A DNA stretch of 56,103 nucleotides from an uncultured Flavobacteriales bacterium. Lineage in GTDB: Bacteria; Bacteroidota; Bacteroidia; Flavobacteriales_G; Salibacteraceae. The translations under genes were made by a program, and so were the position numbers. Of the stretch, positions 1 through 7,682 are shown piece by piece. The DNA lies in NCBI GenBank assembly GCA_937121175.1, contig CAKZKD010000036.1, forward strand, positions 1 to 56,103. Direction: 5' to 3'. Each line of letters starts with the position of its first letter. The stretch's first letter is position 1. The notes under the pieces were generated by a model. The model had not been told where the DNA came from. It saw only the letters and a list, made by a program, of their open reading frames with translations, and did no database searches.

Positions 1-84
1 GTGAAGAGTGAAGAGTGAAGAGTGAAGAGTGAAGAGTGAAGAGTGAAGAGTGAAGAGTGAAGAGTGAAGAGTGAAGAGTGAAGA
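1..84. repeat. Perfect heptanucleotide tandem repeat (GTGAAGA)n
   Basis: Twelve perfect copies of GTGAAGA fill the first 84 bases and the array probably continues to the left of the window. Because the unit is 7 bp, every plus-strand frame meets TGA. The minus strand (TCTTCAC) is open in all frames, so it could in principle be read as a heptapeptide repeat. No start codon or gene body for it is visible here. Confidence 0.95.
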
Positions 85-164
85 TAAAAATTAAATTAGG
101 TTTGACTGGTGTAAATAGCTAGTTCTTACTTGAAAAATCAATACATATTGTTAGCAATAAACAA

Positions 165-206
165 TCTTGAATCCTGAATCTTGAATCCTGAATCCTGAAT
201 CTTGAA
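165..206. repeat. Second heptanucleotide tandem repeat (TCYTGAA)6
   Basis: Six adjacent copies alternate between TCTTGAA and TCCTGAA, about 80 bp from the first heptamer array and 34 bp upstream of the next gene. The unit differs from the first array in sequence but has the same 7-bp period. It lies in the leader of the 240-485 gene. Confidence 0.9.
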
Positions 207-239
207 CTCTATACCTATTAACGTTACTAAATAAAAAAT

Positions 240-485
240 ATGGAAGAAGAAAACGCATTTGTACGATTAATCTGGGACTTTAGAGGAGCCGATGGACAGA
301 AAACAGCTGAACACCACGCTGTGCATCTTAATGAGTTCTTTGAGCGAGAAAATGAACCGAACATAAAAATTGGCACCATCGAACTAGCTGATAACCATGT
401 AATTGCTTTTGCAGAAGTTCCTATGGAAAAAATGATTTTGTACAGAGACGCCTTAAAACCAAATCGTGGCGAATACGTTGACTAG
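240..485 (+). CDS. Small acidic hypothetical protein, 81 aa
   Basis: I do not recognise a named family. The protein is acidic, without signal peptide or membrane segment. It has an alternating hydrophobic pattern (VRLIWDFRG near the start, IKIGTIELADNHVIAFAEV in the middle) suggesting a small alpha/beta fold in the cytoplasm. It starts at ATG directly after an A-rich stretch and ends 5 bp before the convergent lipoprotein gene. It stands alone, so context gives no functional clue. The heptamer arrays upstream could affect its expression, but this is inference. Confidence 0.7.
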   Translation: MEEENAFVRLIWDFRGADGQKTAEHHAVHLNEFFERENEPNIKIGTIELADNHVIAFAEVPMEKMILYRDALKPNRGEYVD

Positions 486-489
486 TCGT

Positions 490-1098
490 CTATCGCTCTT
501 GAAACTCGATACTTCCAGTTTCAATAAAAACACCGATGGGTGTATTGCTATTTAAGTCATATTTCCATCGCATTTCTTTGGACTTTAACATGTCCAAATT
601 GTAAACGCGTCCGTTAACTTGGCCATCCCAAGTCTTTACATCTACTTCTGCAAAACCCTCTACCCGTCGCTCCCAGCGATCTGGAAGCAATAACAGCTGC
701 TCTTTATTCTTTACTTCACCATAACCACCAGCAAAACTCCAAGTTCCAGTTTCGAGCGTGTTAATTGTTTGAGAGCCAATTGCTGTATCTAAATATCCCG
801 CTGGAAAGGTCTGCGTTATATCAATGGTAAATCGACCATCGCGTTCAAACGTGTATTTTTTTTCTGAGGGAATGCTAGCCAATTCAACTTCACCAATTTT
901 TATTGATTCAGTTTCACCATCAAACGCAAATAAGGTATCTCCTTTTGTAGTTTCGGAAAATGAAACCTTCCATTCGTTAGTAAGTCTTGCTTTTCGAGTT
1001 TGTAAGGAGAATAAAGGGTCGTTCTCCCCTTTTTGGCAACCTGTAAGGCAAATTCCAATCAATGCTATTGCAAAATACTTACGAATGAAAAACGCCAT
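490..1098 (-). CDS. Hypothetical lipoprotein, 202 aa
   Basis: The N-terminus is a lipoprotein signal with lipobox LTGC (Cys near residue 21), so the mature protein should be lipid-anchored in the envelope. The body is beta-rich with alternating strands (YTFERDGRFTIDIT, TGTWSFAGGYGEVKNKEQLLL), resembling the lipocalin-like domains common in Bacteroidota lipoproteins; no catalytic motif is visible. Its ATG touches the end of the upstream barrel gene, so the two are probably co-transcribed from beyond 1859. Confidence 0.75.
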   Translation of the reverse strand: MAFFIRKYFAIALIGICLTGCQKGENDPLFSLQTRKARLTNEWKVSFSETTKGDTLFAFDGETESIKIGEVELASIPSEKKYTFERDGRFTIDITQTFPAGYLDTAIGSQTINTLETGTWSFAGGYGEVKNKEQLLLLPDRWERRVEGFAEVDVKTWDGQVNGRVYNLDMLKSKEMRWKYDLNSNTPIGVFIETGSIEFQER

Positions 1099-1859
1099 CA
1101 GTTCCTAATATTAAAGAAGTAACTCAAGGTAAGATTGAGATTGGAAGATAACCCGACCGTAGTTGCAGCAGAACGTTCTGCACCTACTTCACGACTACTG
1201 GTTGATGAACCACTAACTGGCGTATTTACGGTAACACGTTCCCAATCACCCCCTTCTCTTGTATGGTAAATACCCAATTGATACTCAGCACCTAGAGACA
1301 AGTTTCTTGCTATATAATAGTTGAATCCAACTAAAGCTGTTGCACCAAATACAAACCCTCCGTCTTTCTGATACGTAATTTCATTCTTATTCGTTCCAGT
1401 TGTATCAATAAACTCAGATGTAGTACTGTATTTTGATTTACCAATAAATCCTAGCGACATTGCTCCACCAACATACGGATCAAGACGTTTGTCATCCAAA
1501 AAATGAAATTCAAAGCCAGGGCTAATATATGCTCCAGCTTGACTAAATGTAGAGTCCATATTTATTTGACCAGAACCTAAAGAATCAGTAAAGGTAGAGG
1601 TATAAGATACAGTGTTTATGCCAAGTCCTACACGGTAAACAATCCGATTTGTTCCGTAATATTTCCCTAAAATTAAATCCGAACCAACTGGATCTTTAAC
1701 TGCCGTTAAACCGATATTATTTATAATTCCAGATACATTCATGGTAACACCAAAGTATCCTGCAGTTGGAATGTATTGTTTTTCTTGTTTTTCAGCATCT
1801 GTTTGGGCGCTCGAACTAAAGGATAATATCGTTAATAAAGCAACAAATAGGTTTTTCAT
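1098..1859 (-). CDS. Outer-membrane beta-barrel protein, 253 aa
   Basis: It has a signal peptide (MKNLFVALLTILSFSSSAQ) and then a series of amphipathic beta strands typical of small porin-like barrels (GYFGVTMNVSGI, YISPGFEFHFLDD, YVGGAMSLGFIG, LSLGAEYQLGIYH). The last strand ends NLTLSYFFNIRN, an aromatic-rich C-terminus as expected for insertion by the Bam machinery. Location is therefore outer membrane; substrate unknown. The stop overlaps the start of the next gene, a lipoprotein, and the two likely form a two-gene envelope operon. Confidence 0.8.
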   Translation of the reverse strand: MKNLFVALLTILSFSSSAQTDAEKQEKQYIPTAGYFGVTMNVSGIINNIGLTAVKDPVGSDLILGKYYGTNRIVYRVGLGINTVSYTSTFTDSLGSGQINMDSTFSQAGAYISPGFEFHFLDDKRLDPYVGGAMSLGFIGKSKYSTTSEFIDTTGTNKNEITYQKDGGFVFGATALVGFNYYIARNLSLGAEYQLGIYHTREGGDWERVTVNTPVSGSSTSSREVGAERSAATTVGLSSNLNLTLSYFFNIRN

Positions 1860-1907
1860 TTCAGCGTTTTTTTTGTCGAACGTTTTTTTTTTCAGATTAG
1901 TATCCGG

Positions 1908-2558
1908 CTATTCTTTTTCTTGGAGCATCGGCACAAAACTAAATTCGCCGTAAGACTCTTCCAAAACAGTTCCATCTTCGTTTTTTATCAAACGTTTCAT
2001 TTCTTGTACGGCTCCGTCACCGACAGGAATCACCAATTTTCCACCGGGTTTTAGTTGTTTTATTAATGCTTCAGGGATAAACGGTGCTCCACAAGTAACA
2101 ATTATACTATCGAAAGGTGCAAAAGCTTCTTTGCCAATGTATCCATCACCATAAAACAACTTTGGCTTATACCCTATTTTCGGCAGGAATACTTTGGTTT
2201 TATCGTACAAATACCGCTGTCGCTCAATGCTAAACATCTTCGCGCCCATTATCATAAGAATCGCCGTTTGATAACCACAACCTGTTCCAATTTCCAAAAT
2301 CTTGTCGCCTTTCTTTACTTCAAGTAAACTCGACTGAAATGCAACAGTATAAGGATGAGAAATGGTTTGTCCTGCACCAATTTGAAAAGCCATATTAGAA
2401 TACGCCTGTTTTAGAAACGTATCGTCCAAAAAATAATGTCTTGGAAGGGTATCGATTGCGTTTAATACAGCCTCATCAGTTATACCCTTTTCTTTAAGAG
2501 TATTTACCAATTTGCGACGCATTCCTTGGTGCTTAAAATTGTCTTCCAACTTTTGCAT
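1908..2558 (-). CDS. pcm: Protein-L-isoaspartate O-methyltransferase
   Basis: This cytoplasmic enzyme methylates isoaspartyl residues in damaged proteins using S-adenosylmethionine. Visible family features are the N-terminal helix (HQGMRRKLV), the conserved GAGQTISHPY block near residues 60-70, the SAM-binding motif EIGTGCGYQTA near residues 90-100, and the C-terminal PVGDG segment. I chose the ATG at 2558 (MQKLED) because family members begin there. A good Bacteroidota promoter also ends just upstream of it; a start at 2591 would put the promoter inside the gene. Length (216 aa) is normal. Confidence 0.93.
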   Translation of the reverse strand: MQKLEDNFKHQGMRRKLVNTLKEKGITDEAVLNAIDTLPRHYFLDDTFLKQAYSNMAFQIGAGQTISHPYTVAFQSSLLEVKKGDKILEIGTGCGYQTAILMIMGAKMFSIERQRYLYDKTKVFLPKIGYKPKLFYGDGYIGKEAFAPFDSIIVTCGAPFIPEALIKQLKPGGKLVIPVGDGAVQEMKRLIKNEDGTVLEESYGEFSFVPMLQEKE

Positions 2559-2562
2559 GTTG

Positions 2563-2591
2563 CAAATGTAATCTAAGGCTATTATTACCAA
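2563..2591 (-). promoter_or_regulatory. Predicted sigma-A promoter of pcm (TTG-18-TACATTTG)
   Basis: On the minus strand TTG (2591-2589) and TACATTTG (2570-2563) match the Bacteroidota -33/-7 consensus with an 18-bp spacer. Transcription would begin about at the ATG at 2558, giving a leaderless or nearly leaderless mRNA. Confidence 0.6.
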
Positions 2592-2693
2592 GCGGGGAAT
2601 TATTAACCTATTTGTATTTATAACTAGTATTCCTTCTTGTGAAGGCAGATAGAACCACCGATACTTTTGATGTTAACTTTAGAAGACTTTTTT

Positions 2694-3683
2694 ATGTTGA
2701 AAATTGGAGTACTTGGTGCCGGACATTTAGGTAAAATTCATTTGAATTGCCTTCAAGGAATTGAAGAGTATGAACTCGTAGGATTCTTTGACCCTTACCT
2801 GAAAAACGCCCTTGAAACAGAAAAGAATTTCAACATTAAAAGCTTTGATAGTATCGATTCTCTGATTGAAGCTGTTGATGTCGTTGACGTGGTTACTCCA
2901 ACTTTAAGCCATTTCGAATGTGCCTCGAAAGCAATCAAAAACTCGAAACACGTTTTTATTGAAAAGCCGCTAACCAATACCATTGAAGAAGCAAAAGCAC
3001 TCATCAACCTGTCGGAAGAGGCAAATGTAAAAGTGCAGGTAGGCCATGTTGAACGCTTCAATCCAGCATTTTTATCGGCACGTGATTTTATCAATAAACC
3101 TATGTTTATCGAGACACATCGCTTGGCCCAATTTAACCCAAGGGGCACAGATGTTCCTGTGATATTAGATTTAATGATTCACGATATCGACATTGTAATG
3201 AGTTTGGTGAATTCTAACATTAAGAACATTAATGCTAGTGGCGTTGCGGTAATAAGCGATTCGCCAGATATTGCCAACGCTAGAATTGAATTTGATAATG
3301 GCTGTGTTGCTAATTTAACAGCAAGCAGAATCTCCTTAAAAAACATGCGTAAATCAAGGTTTTCGCAGCGAGACGCCTATGTTTCTGTTGATTTCTTAGA
3401 TAAAGAAGTTGAAGTAGTTCGTATTAAGGAAATTGAAGGTGACCCTGACCCACTAAGCATAACAGTGGACCCAGGAAATGGTAAAGCATTGAAAGAAATC
3501 TACTTTGACAGACCTACAGTTCCAACTACAAATGCCATACAAGAAGAATTGAGGTCGTTTGCAAAAGTTATTGCAAACAACGGAACTCCGGCAGTAACTA
3601 TTCACGATGGATATAAGGCCATGGACGTTGCACACCAAATTCTAGAAAAACTACGCCTATCCCCTAGTTTATATACCGATTAA
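2694..3683 (+). CDS. Gfo/Idh/MocA family oxidoreductase
   Basis: This is a predicted cytoplasmic NAD(P)-dependent sugar or polyol dehydrogenase/oxidoreductase; substrate unknown. The Rossmann fold opens with KIGVLGAGHLGKIH (GxGxxG), followed by the family's EKPLT motif near residue 93, where the lysine is catalytic, and the GHVERFNPA segment. The C-terminal alpha/beta domain carries LDLMIHDIDI. I chose ATG at 2694 so that the glycine-rich motif is at the very N-terminus; an upstream TTG/ATG at 2667-2670 adds only nine residues. Members next to polysaccharide genes often act on nucleotide-sugar precursors, and a sugar-phosphate transferase lies two genes downstream. Confidence 0.9.
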   Translation: MLKIGVLGAGHLGKIHLNCLQGIEEYELVGFFDPYLKNALETEKNFNIKSFDSIDSLIEAVDVVDVVTPTLSHFECASKAIKNSKHVFIEKPLTNTIEEAKALINLSEEANVKVQVGHVERFNPAFLSARDFINKPMFIETHRLAQFNPRGTDVPVILDLMIHDIDIVMSLVNSNIKNINASGVAVISDSPDIANARIEFDNGCVANLTASRISLKNMRKSRFSQRDAYVSVDFLDKEVEVVRIKEIEGDPDPLSITVDPGNGKALKEIYFDRPTVPTTNAIQEELRSFAKVIANNGTPAVTIHDGYKAMDVAHQILEKLRLSPSLYTD

Positions 3684-3738
3684 TTTTAATCAGGAGTTGA
3701 ACAATAATATATTCGCGGCATCGTTCAAAACGAACTGA

Positions 3739-4632
3739 ATGCAAAGCACCCTAAGAATATTCTGCACAACATATTTAGCGTTGTTTTTGTTGCTTATGGC
3801 CACCAGCTGTAAGCGCAACGATACCTCAGGTTTTACAGAGGTTCCGTCTTATATTATCATAAAAGATATTACAGTACAATCAGATGAGCAGTTACATGGT
3901 GCAGGCACTGACCAAATTACAGATGCCTGGGTATTTGTTGATGATGATCAAATTGGAGTCTTTGAATTGCCTTGTGAAATTCCTGTTTTAAAAGATGGAG
4001 ACCGAAATATTAAAATATTTGGAGGCATTAAACGAGGCGGAATAAACTCGCAACGAGCAAGTTACGAGTTTTACGACCCTTATGAAATTGACACCATATT
4101 GACATCTGAAGAGGCGATTGAATTATCACCTGTAGTTACCTACAATTCGAACAATGCATTTGAGTGGAAGGAAAATTTTGAAGACATATCCATTCTGGTT
4201 GATTCCACTACTGCTTCTGACGTTGCTATTCGACGTATCAGTAATCCCGACATTGTGCGTTCAGGTTTGTATTGTGGTGGAATGTTGCTCGATGCTGAGA
4301 ATAGCACGGGAATTTTTTACACGGTAGATAAAATTACAATTCCAAAATTTGCCCCTTCGTACATTGAATTTGACTACAAAACCAACGTCGAATTAAAAAT
4401 TTCGATGCAGATTTTTCTGCTAACCGGAACCATTATCCCTTCCGAAATAATAACTGTTACTGCCAGTGATGATGCAGAGGAGTCAGGATGGAAAAAAATG
4501 TACGTGTATATAGCTCCAGGAATAAGTGCAAATAATGACGCAGACCAGTTCCAATTTTATTTTACTGCAGAATTACCAAGCGCACAGCAATCTGGTTACG
4601 TTTATGTAGATAACCTAAAAGTAGTTTTCTAG
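3739..4632 (+). CDS. Hypothetical lipoprotein, 297 aa
   Basis: It has a lipoprotein signal ending in the lipobox ATSC (Cys near residue 24) followed by charged residues. The C-terminal half (about 150-297) is beta-rich with FEWKENFEDIS and SYIEFDYKTNVELKISMQIF, a jelly-roll-like pattern seen in carbohydrate-binding or adhesive domains; the exact family is not recognised. The stop lies 3 bp before the start of the next gene, a polyprenyl glycosylphosphotransferase. The pair is therefore probably one operon and the lipoprotein may have a role in surface polysaccharide assembly (inference). Confidence 0.75.
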   Translation: MQSTLRIFCTTYLALFLLLMATSCKRNDTSGFTEVPSYIIIKDITVQSDEQLHGAGTDQITDAWVFVDDDQIGVFELPCEIPVLKDGDRNIKIFGGIKRGGINSQRASYEFYDPYEIDTILTSEEAIELSPVVTYNSNNAFEWKENFEDISILVDSTTASDVAIRRISNPDIVRSGLYCGGMLLDAENSTGIFYTVDKITIPKFAPSYIEFDYKTNVELKISMQIFLLTGTIIPSEIITVTASDDAEESGWKKMYVYIAPGISANNDADQFQFYFTAELPSAQQSGYVYVDNLKVVF

Positions 4633-4635
4633 CGA

Positions 4636-6048
4636 ATGAACACCAGAATCCAAATTCTTAAGTATGTGATTGCCGATTGGCTTACGGCTGGAATTACTTG
4701 GATTTTATTCTTTTCATTCCGTAAAATTTACTTAGAAAATTCCGCCACTGGACTAGAAACTATAGACTTTAATGAACGATTTTTTTTCGGCCTGTTTGTT
4801 ATTCCATTAGGATGGTTGTTTTTCTACGCCATTACAGGTACCTACTATAACATTTACCGAAAATCGCGTTTGAAAGAAATGGGCCAAACGCTACTCCAAA
4901 CTACCATAGGAGTTATTATCGTCTTTTTTGTTTTACTGCTTGATGACCAATTGGCTGATTATAAAAATTATTATGTTTCCGTCGCTGTTCTTTTTGGAGT
5001 TCATTTTGTTACAACTTTCTCCTTCCGATTTGTTCTATCCTCCCAAACCGCTTATAAAATTCACAATAGAATATTAGGATTCAATACTTTGCTCTTAGGC
5101 AGTAATGAAAAAGCCTATGAACTATTTAAAGAACTAGAAGCTCAAAAAAATTCGAGCGGATTTAAGTTTACCGGCTACTTACATATCAACGGAAAAGATG
5201 GGCATATAATGAAGCCCTATCTGCCTCATCTAGGTCATGTAAATAATCTAAATCAGATATTAGAGGAAAACAATATTGAAGAAGTGATTATTGCCGCTGA
5301 AAGCTCTGAACATGGCAAGTTAGGTCGTGTTTTGAATGCTTTAAAAGACCGAAATGTAAACGTTAATATCATTCCTGACGTTTACGATATTTTGAGCGGA
5401 TCTGTAAAAATGACTTCTATTTTCGGAGCACCGCTTATTCAGATCAATCATGAAATTATGCCAGCCTGGCAAAAGTCCGTTAAACGAATATTAGACATTA
5501 GCGTGAGCGTGATGGCAATTCTTTTACTGTTACCTATTTATTTGATTTCTGCAATACTCGTGGCATTTTCTTCAAGGGGTTCTATATTCTATTCTCATGA
5601 GCGTATTGGCATCCACGGAAAACCTTTTACGATGTACAAGTTTCGTTCTATGTACTCCGATGCCGAAAAAGATGGCCCGCAACTAAGCAGTAAACAAGAC
5701 CCTAGAATTACCCCGTTTGGACGTTTTATGCGGAAGACTAGAATTGACGAAACTCCACAATTCTTTAATGTTATTAAAGGAGATATGAGTTTGGTTGGAC
5801 CAAGGCCAGAACGCCAATATTTTATTGACCAAATTGTGGAGCGTGCACCGCACTACTCTCACCTACAACGCATTAAACCCGGAATAACATCTTGGGGCCA
5901 AGTAAAATACGGGTACGCAGAAAATGTAGATGAAATGATTGACCGCATGAAATACGACATACTCTACTTAGAGAATATGTCGCTTTTCGTGGATTTTAAA
6001 ATTTTGATTTACACTGTCCTGATTGTACTTCAAGGACGAGGAAAGTAA
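4636..6048 (+). CDS. Polyprenyl-phosphate hexose-1-phosphate transferase (WcaJ/WbaP-like)
   Basis: It starts exopolysaccharide or O-antigen repeat units by moving a sugar-1-phosphate from a nucleotide sugar onto undecaprenyl phosphate at the inner membrane. The N-terminal part (1-150) has four hydrophobic segments. Residues 150-250 form a Rossmann-like CoA_binding_3 region (NTLLLGSNEKAYELF). The C-terminal bacterial sugar transferase domain (about 280-470) has a membrane re-entrant helix, then ERIGIHGKPFTMYKFRSM, the TPFGRFMRKTRIDE block and MSLVGPRPE. Length 470 aa is normal. It follows the lipoprotein gene by 3 bp and converges with the cold-shock gene. Confidence 0.92.
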   Translation: MNTRIQILKYVIADWLTAGITWILFFSFRKIYLENSATGLETIDFNERFFFGLFVIPLGWLFFYAITGTYYNIYRKSRLKEMGQTLLQTTIGVIIVFFVLLLDDQLADYKNYYVSVAVLFGVHFVTTFSFRFVLSSQTAYKIHNRILGFNTLLLGSNEKAYELFKELEAQKNSSGFKFTGYLHINGKDGHIMKPYLPHLGHVNNLNQILEENNIEEVIIAAESSEHGKLGRVLNALKDRNVNVNIIPDVYDILSGSVKMTSIFGAPLIQINHEIMPAWQKSVKRILDISVSVMAILLLLPIYLISAILVAFSSRGSIFYSHERIGIHGKPFTMYKFRSMYSDAEKDGPQLSSKQDPRITPFGRFMRKTRIDETPQFFNVIKGDMSLVGPRPERQYFIDQIVERAPHYSHLQRIKPGITSWGQVKYGYAENVDEMIDRMKYDILYLENMSLFVDFKILIYTVLIVLQGRGK

Positions 6049-6052
6049 GCTG

Positions 6053-6505
6053 CTAGATGTGCTTAACGCGAACAGCGTTTAGTCCTTTCATACCTTTTTC
6101 AAGCTCATAAGTAACCTTATCCCCTTCTTGAATTGGCTCTTCAAGACCACTTACGTGAACAAAGTGCTTTTCATTGCTAGCTGCATCGATAATGAATCCA
6201 AATCCTTTGTCATCGTTATAAAAGTCAACTTTTCCTTTACGGATTGGGTCTTCTTCGATATGCTCTTTCTTTGGAACTCCAAGGACTATTGACTCAGCGT
6301 CAATTTCTTCTTTCTTTACCGTTGGATCTGGCGGAGTGTCCGTAACGTTTCCATATTCGTCAACATAAGCAATCATGCTGTCCAAACCGTCACCTTTCAG
6401 GTTGTGTTCTTTACGCTCAGCTTTTTTCTTAAGCTTCTCTTCGCGCTTTTTTTGTTTTTTCTTCTCTTTTTCTTTTTTGCTAAAGCTTTCTTGCGATCTA
6501 CCCAT
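6053..6505 (-). CDS. Cold-shock-domain protein with lysine-rich N-terminus
   Basis: The C-terminal ~65 residues are a cold-shock (CSD) fold that binds single-stranded RNA/DNA: the RNP1-like KGFGFI and RNP2-like HFVHVS motifs are present. The first ~35 residues are almost entirely Lys/Glu/Arg (KKEKEKKKQKKREEKLKKK), followed by an acidic linker with IAYVDEYGNVTDTPPDPTV. This long-form architecture recurs in Bacteroidota; classic CspA-type proteins are only about 70 aa. The protein should be a cytoplasmic RNA chaperone. It is monocistronic, convergent with the transferase gene, and has a -7 promoter element 108 bp upstream. Confidence 0.88.
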   Translation of the reverse strand: MGRSQESFSKKEKEKKKQKKREEKLKKKAERKEHNLKGDGLDSMIAYVDEYGNVTDTPPDPTVKKEEIDAESIVLGVPKKEHIEEDPIRKGKVDFYNDDKGFGFIIDAASNEKHFVHVSGLEEPIQEGDKVTYELEKGMKGLNAVRVKHI

Positions 6506-6612
6506 TAATAGAATTACTTGTAATAATTAATTATCCCGTTGTGCAGGAAGTGAAATAAAATTCGGAAATCAGCAGGGTTCATCTAAAGAATACTCCCTTA
6601 ACTCCGAAGGCG

Positions 6613-6620
6613 CAAAGGTA
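6613..6620 (-). promoter_or_regulatory. Possible -7 element (TACCTTTG) of the cold-shock gene
   Basis: On the minus strand TACCTTTG matches TAnnTTTG. No clear -33 TTG is present at the usual distance. It would give a leader of about 100 nt, which fits a cold-shock mRNA with a structured 5' UTR, but this is inference. Confidence 0.35.
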
Positions 6621-6741
6621 GTTTTAATTTTTAGGCTATGCTAATCACAGTTGAATTTCAGTTTGAATAGATCAACTCCACTTTTGAAAAAACGGGAATT
6701 AGAATTAAATACGCTAAACGATAAATTTGACTGGCATAAAC

Positions 6742-6749
6742 TAACTTTG
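6742..6749 (+). promoter_or_regulatory. Possible -7 element (TAACTTTG) of the WD40 gene
   Basis: TAACTTTG matches TAnnTTTG and lies 18 bp upstream of the ATG at 6768. The only nearby TTG (6727-6729) is spaced too closely for a normal -33 box, so confidence is modest. Confidence 0.35.
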
Positions 6750-6767
6750 AAATAAGAAACAATTACA

Positions 6768-7655
6768 ATGCAATTAGAATACAACAGAGCGTTTGAAGGC
6801 CATACAGGGCCAGTTTATGCGCTAGCTCATTCCCATTCTGCACATTGCTTCTACTCCGCCGGCTCGGATGGTTTGATAGCGAAATGGAACTTACAAAAAG
6901 AAAACGCAATTGGAGTAGCCAAATTACCACACAAGGTTTTTTGTATGCAATTGCTTACAAACTCACTGCTAGTGGCTGGAACTTCCTCTGGCGGTATCTA
7001 CCTATTAGATTTAACAAAAACCAGCGGACCGCGCAACATTCAATTCGACACTTCTATTTGCTATAACATCTGTAAAATCAATGCGAAACTATTCGCCACG
7101 ACCCATGAAAGCGGAAAAGTTGTTTTTTGGACTCCAGAAAGTGGTTCAGTTGTAAAGTCGATTCAATTAACCGACAAAAAAGTAAGAGGAATTGCAAGTA
7201 ATGAAAGCCATGTATATATTGGATGCGGAGATGGAAGTATTTCTGTCATTGAAATTGAAACGTTAGACGTAGCTCACTCCTTTCAAGCTCACCAAATTGG
7301 ATTCGGGGTAAATTGTCTGATGATTGATGCTACCTCTAATCAACTCATTTCTGGAGGAAAAGATGGGCACCTAAATTTTTGGGATTTGAAAACGTTAGCA
7401 TCCTTGGCCAAGATTCCTGCACATAATTATGCACTTTACGACTTACAGTTGAAAGGTACATCTTTGTTTACATCAAGTAGAGACAAGAGTATAAAAGCAT
7501 GGGATATTGAAACGAGGCAATTTTCTTGTAAACGAATCCGTGAAAAAACCGAAGGTCATTTACATTCTGTAAACCGAATTCTCTTGTTGGACAATCAATA
7601 TCTGATTTCGGCAGGAGATGATAAAAAAGTAATAGCTTGGAAGCTGAGTTTATAA
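6768..7655 (+). CDS. WD40 repeat beta-propeller protein, 295 aa
   Basis: The whole protein is made of WD40 repeats, about seven blades. Typical pieces are FEGHTGPVYALAHS at the start, SAGSDGLIAKWNL, SGGKDGHLNFWDL, TSSRDKSIKAWDI and SAGDDKKVIAWKL at the end. No signal peptide is present, so it is probably a cytoplasmic protein-interaction scaffold. No enzymatic domain is fused to it. It is followed 27 bp later by the large T9SS protein gene in the same direction, which may be co-transcribed, but the functional link is unknown. Confidence 0.88.
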   Translation: MQLEYNRAFEGHTGPVYALAHSHSAHCFYSAGSDGLIAKWNLQKENAIGVAKLPHKVFCMQLLTNSLLVAGTSSGGIYLLDLTKTSGPRNIQFDTSICYNICKINAKLFATTHESGKVVFWTPESGSVVKSIQLTDKKVRGIASNESHVYIGCGDGSISVIEIETLDVAHSFQAHQIGFGVNCLMIDATSNQLISGGKDGHLNFWDLKTLASLAKIPAHNYALYDLQLKGTSLFTSSRDKSIKAWDIETRQFSCKRIREKTEGHLHSVNRILLLDNQYLISAGDDKKVIAWKLSL

Positions 7656-7682
7656 CTATTTTTAAACCGACTTAAAGCTATA

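Noticed and set aside
1-84. Protein repeat encoded on the minus strand by the heptamer array
   Set aside because: It is open in all frames, but no start codon or flanking coding sequence is visible inside the window, so it cannot be called a gene.
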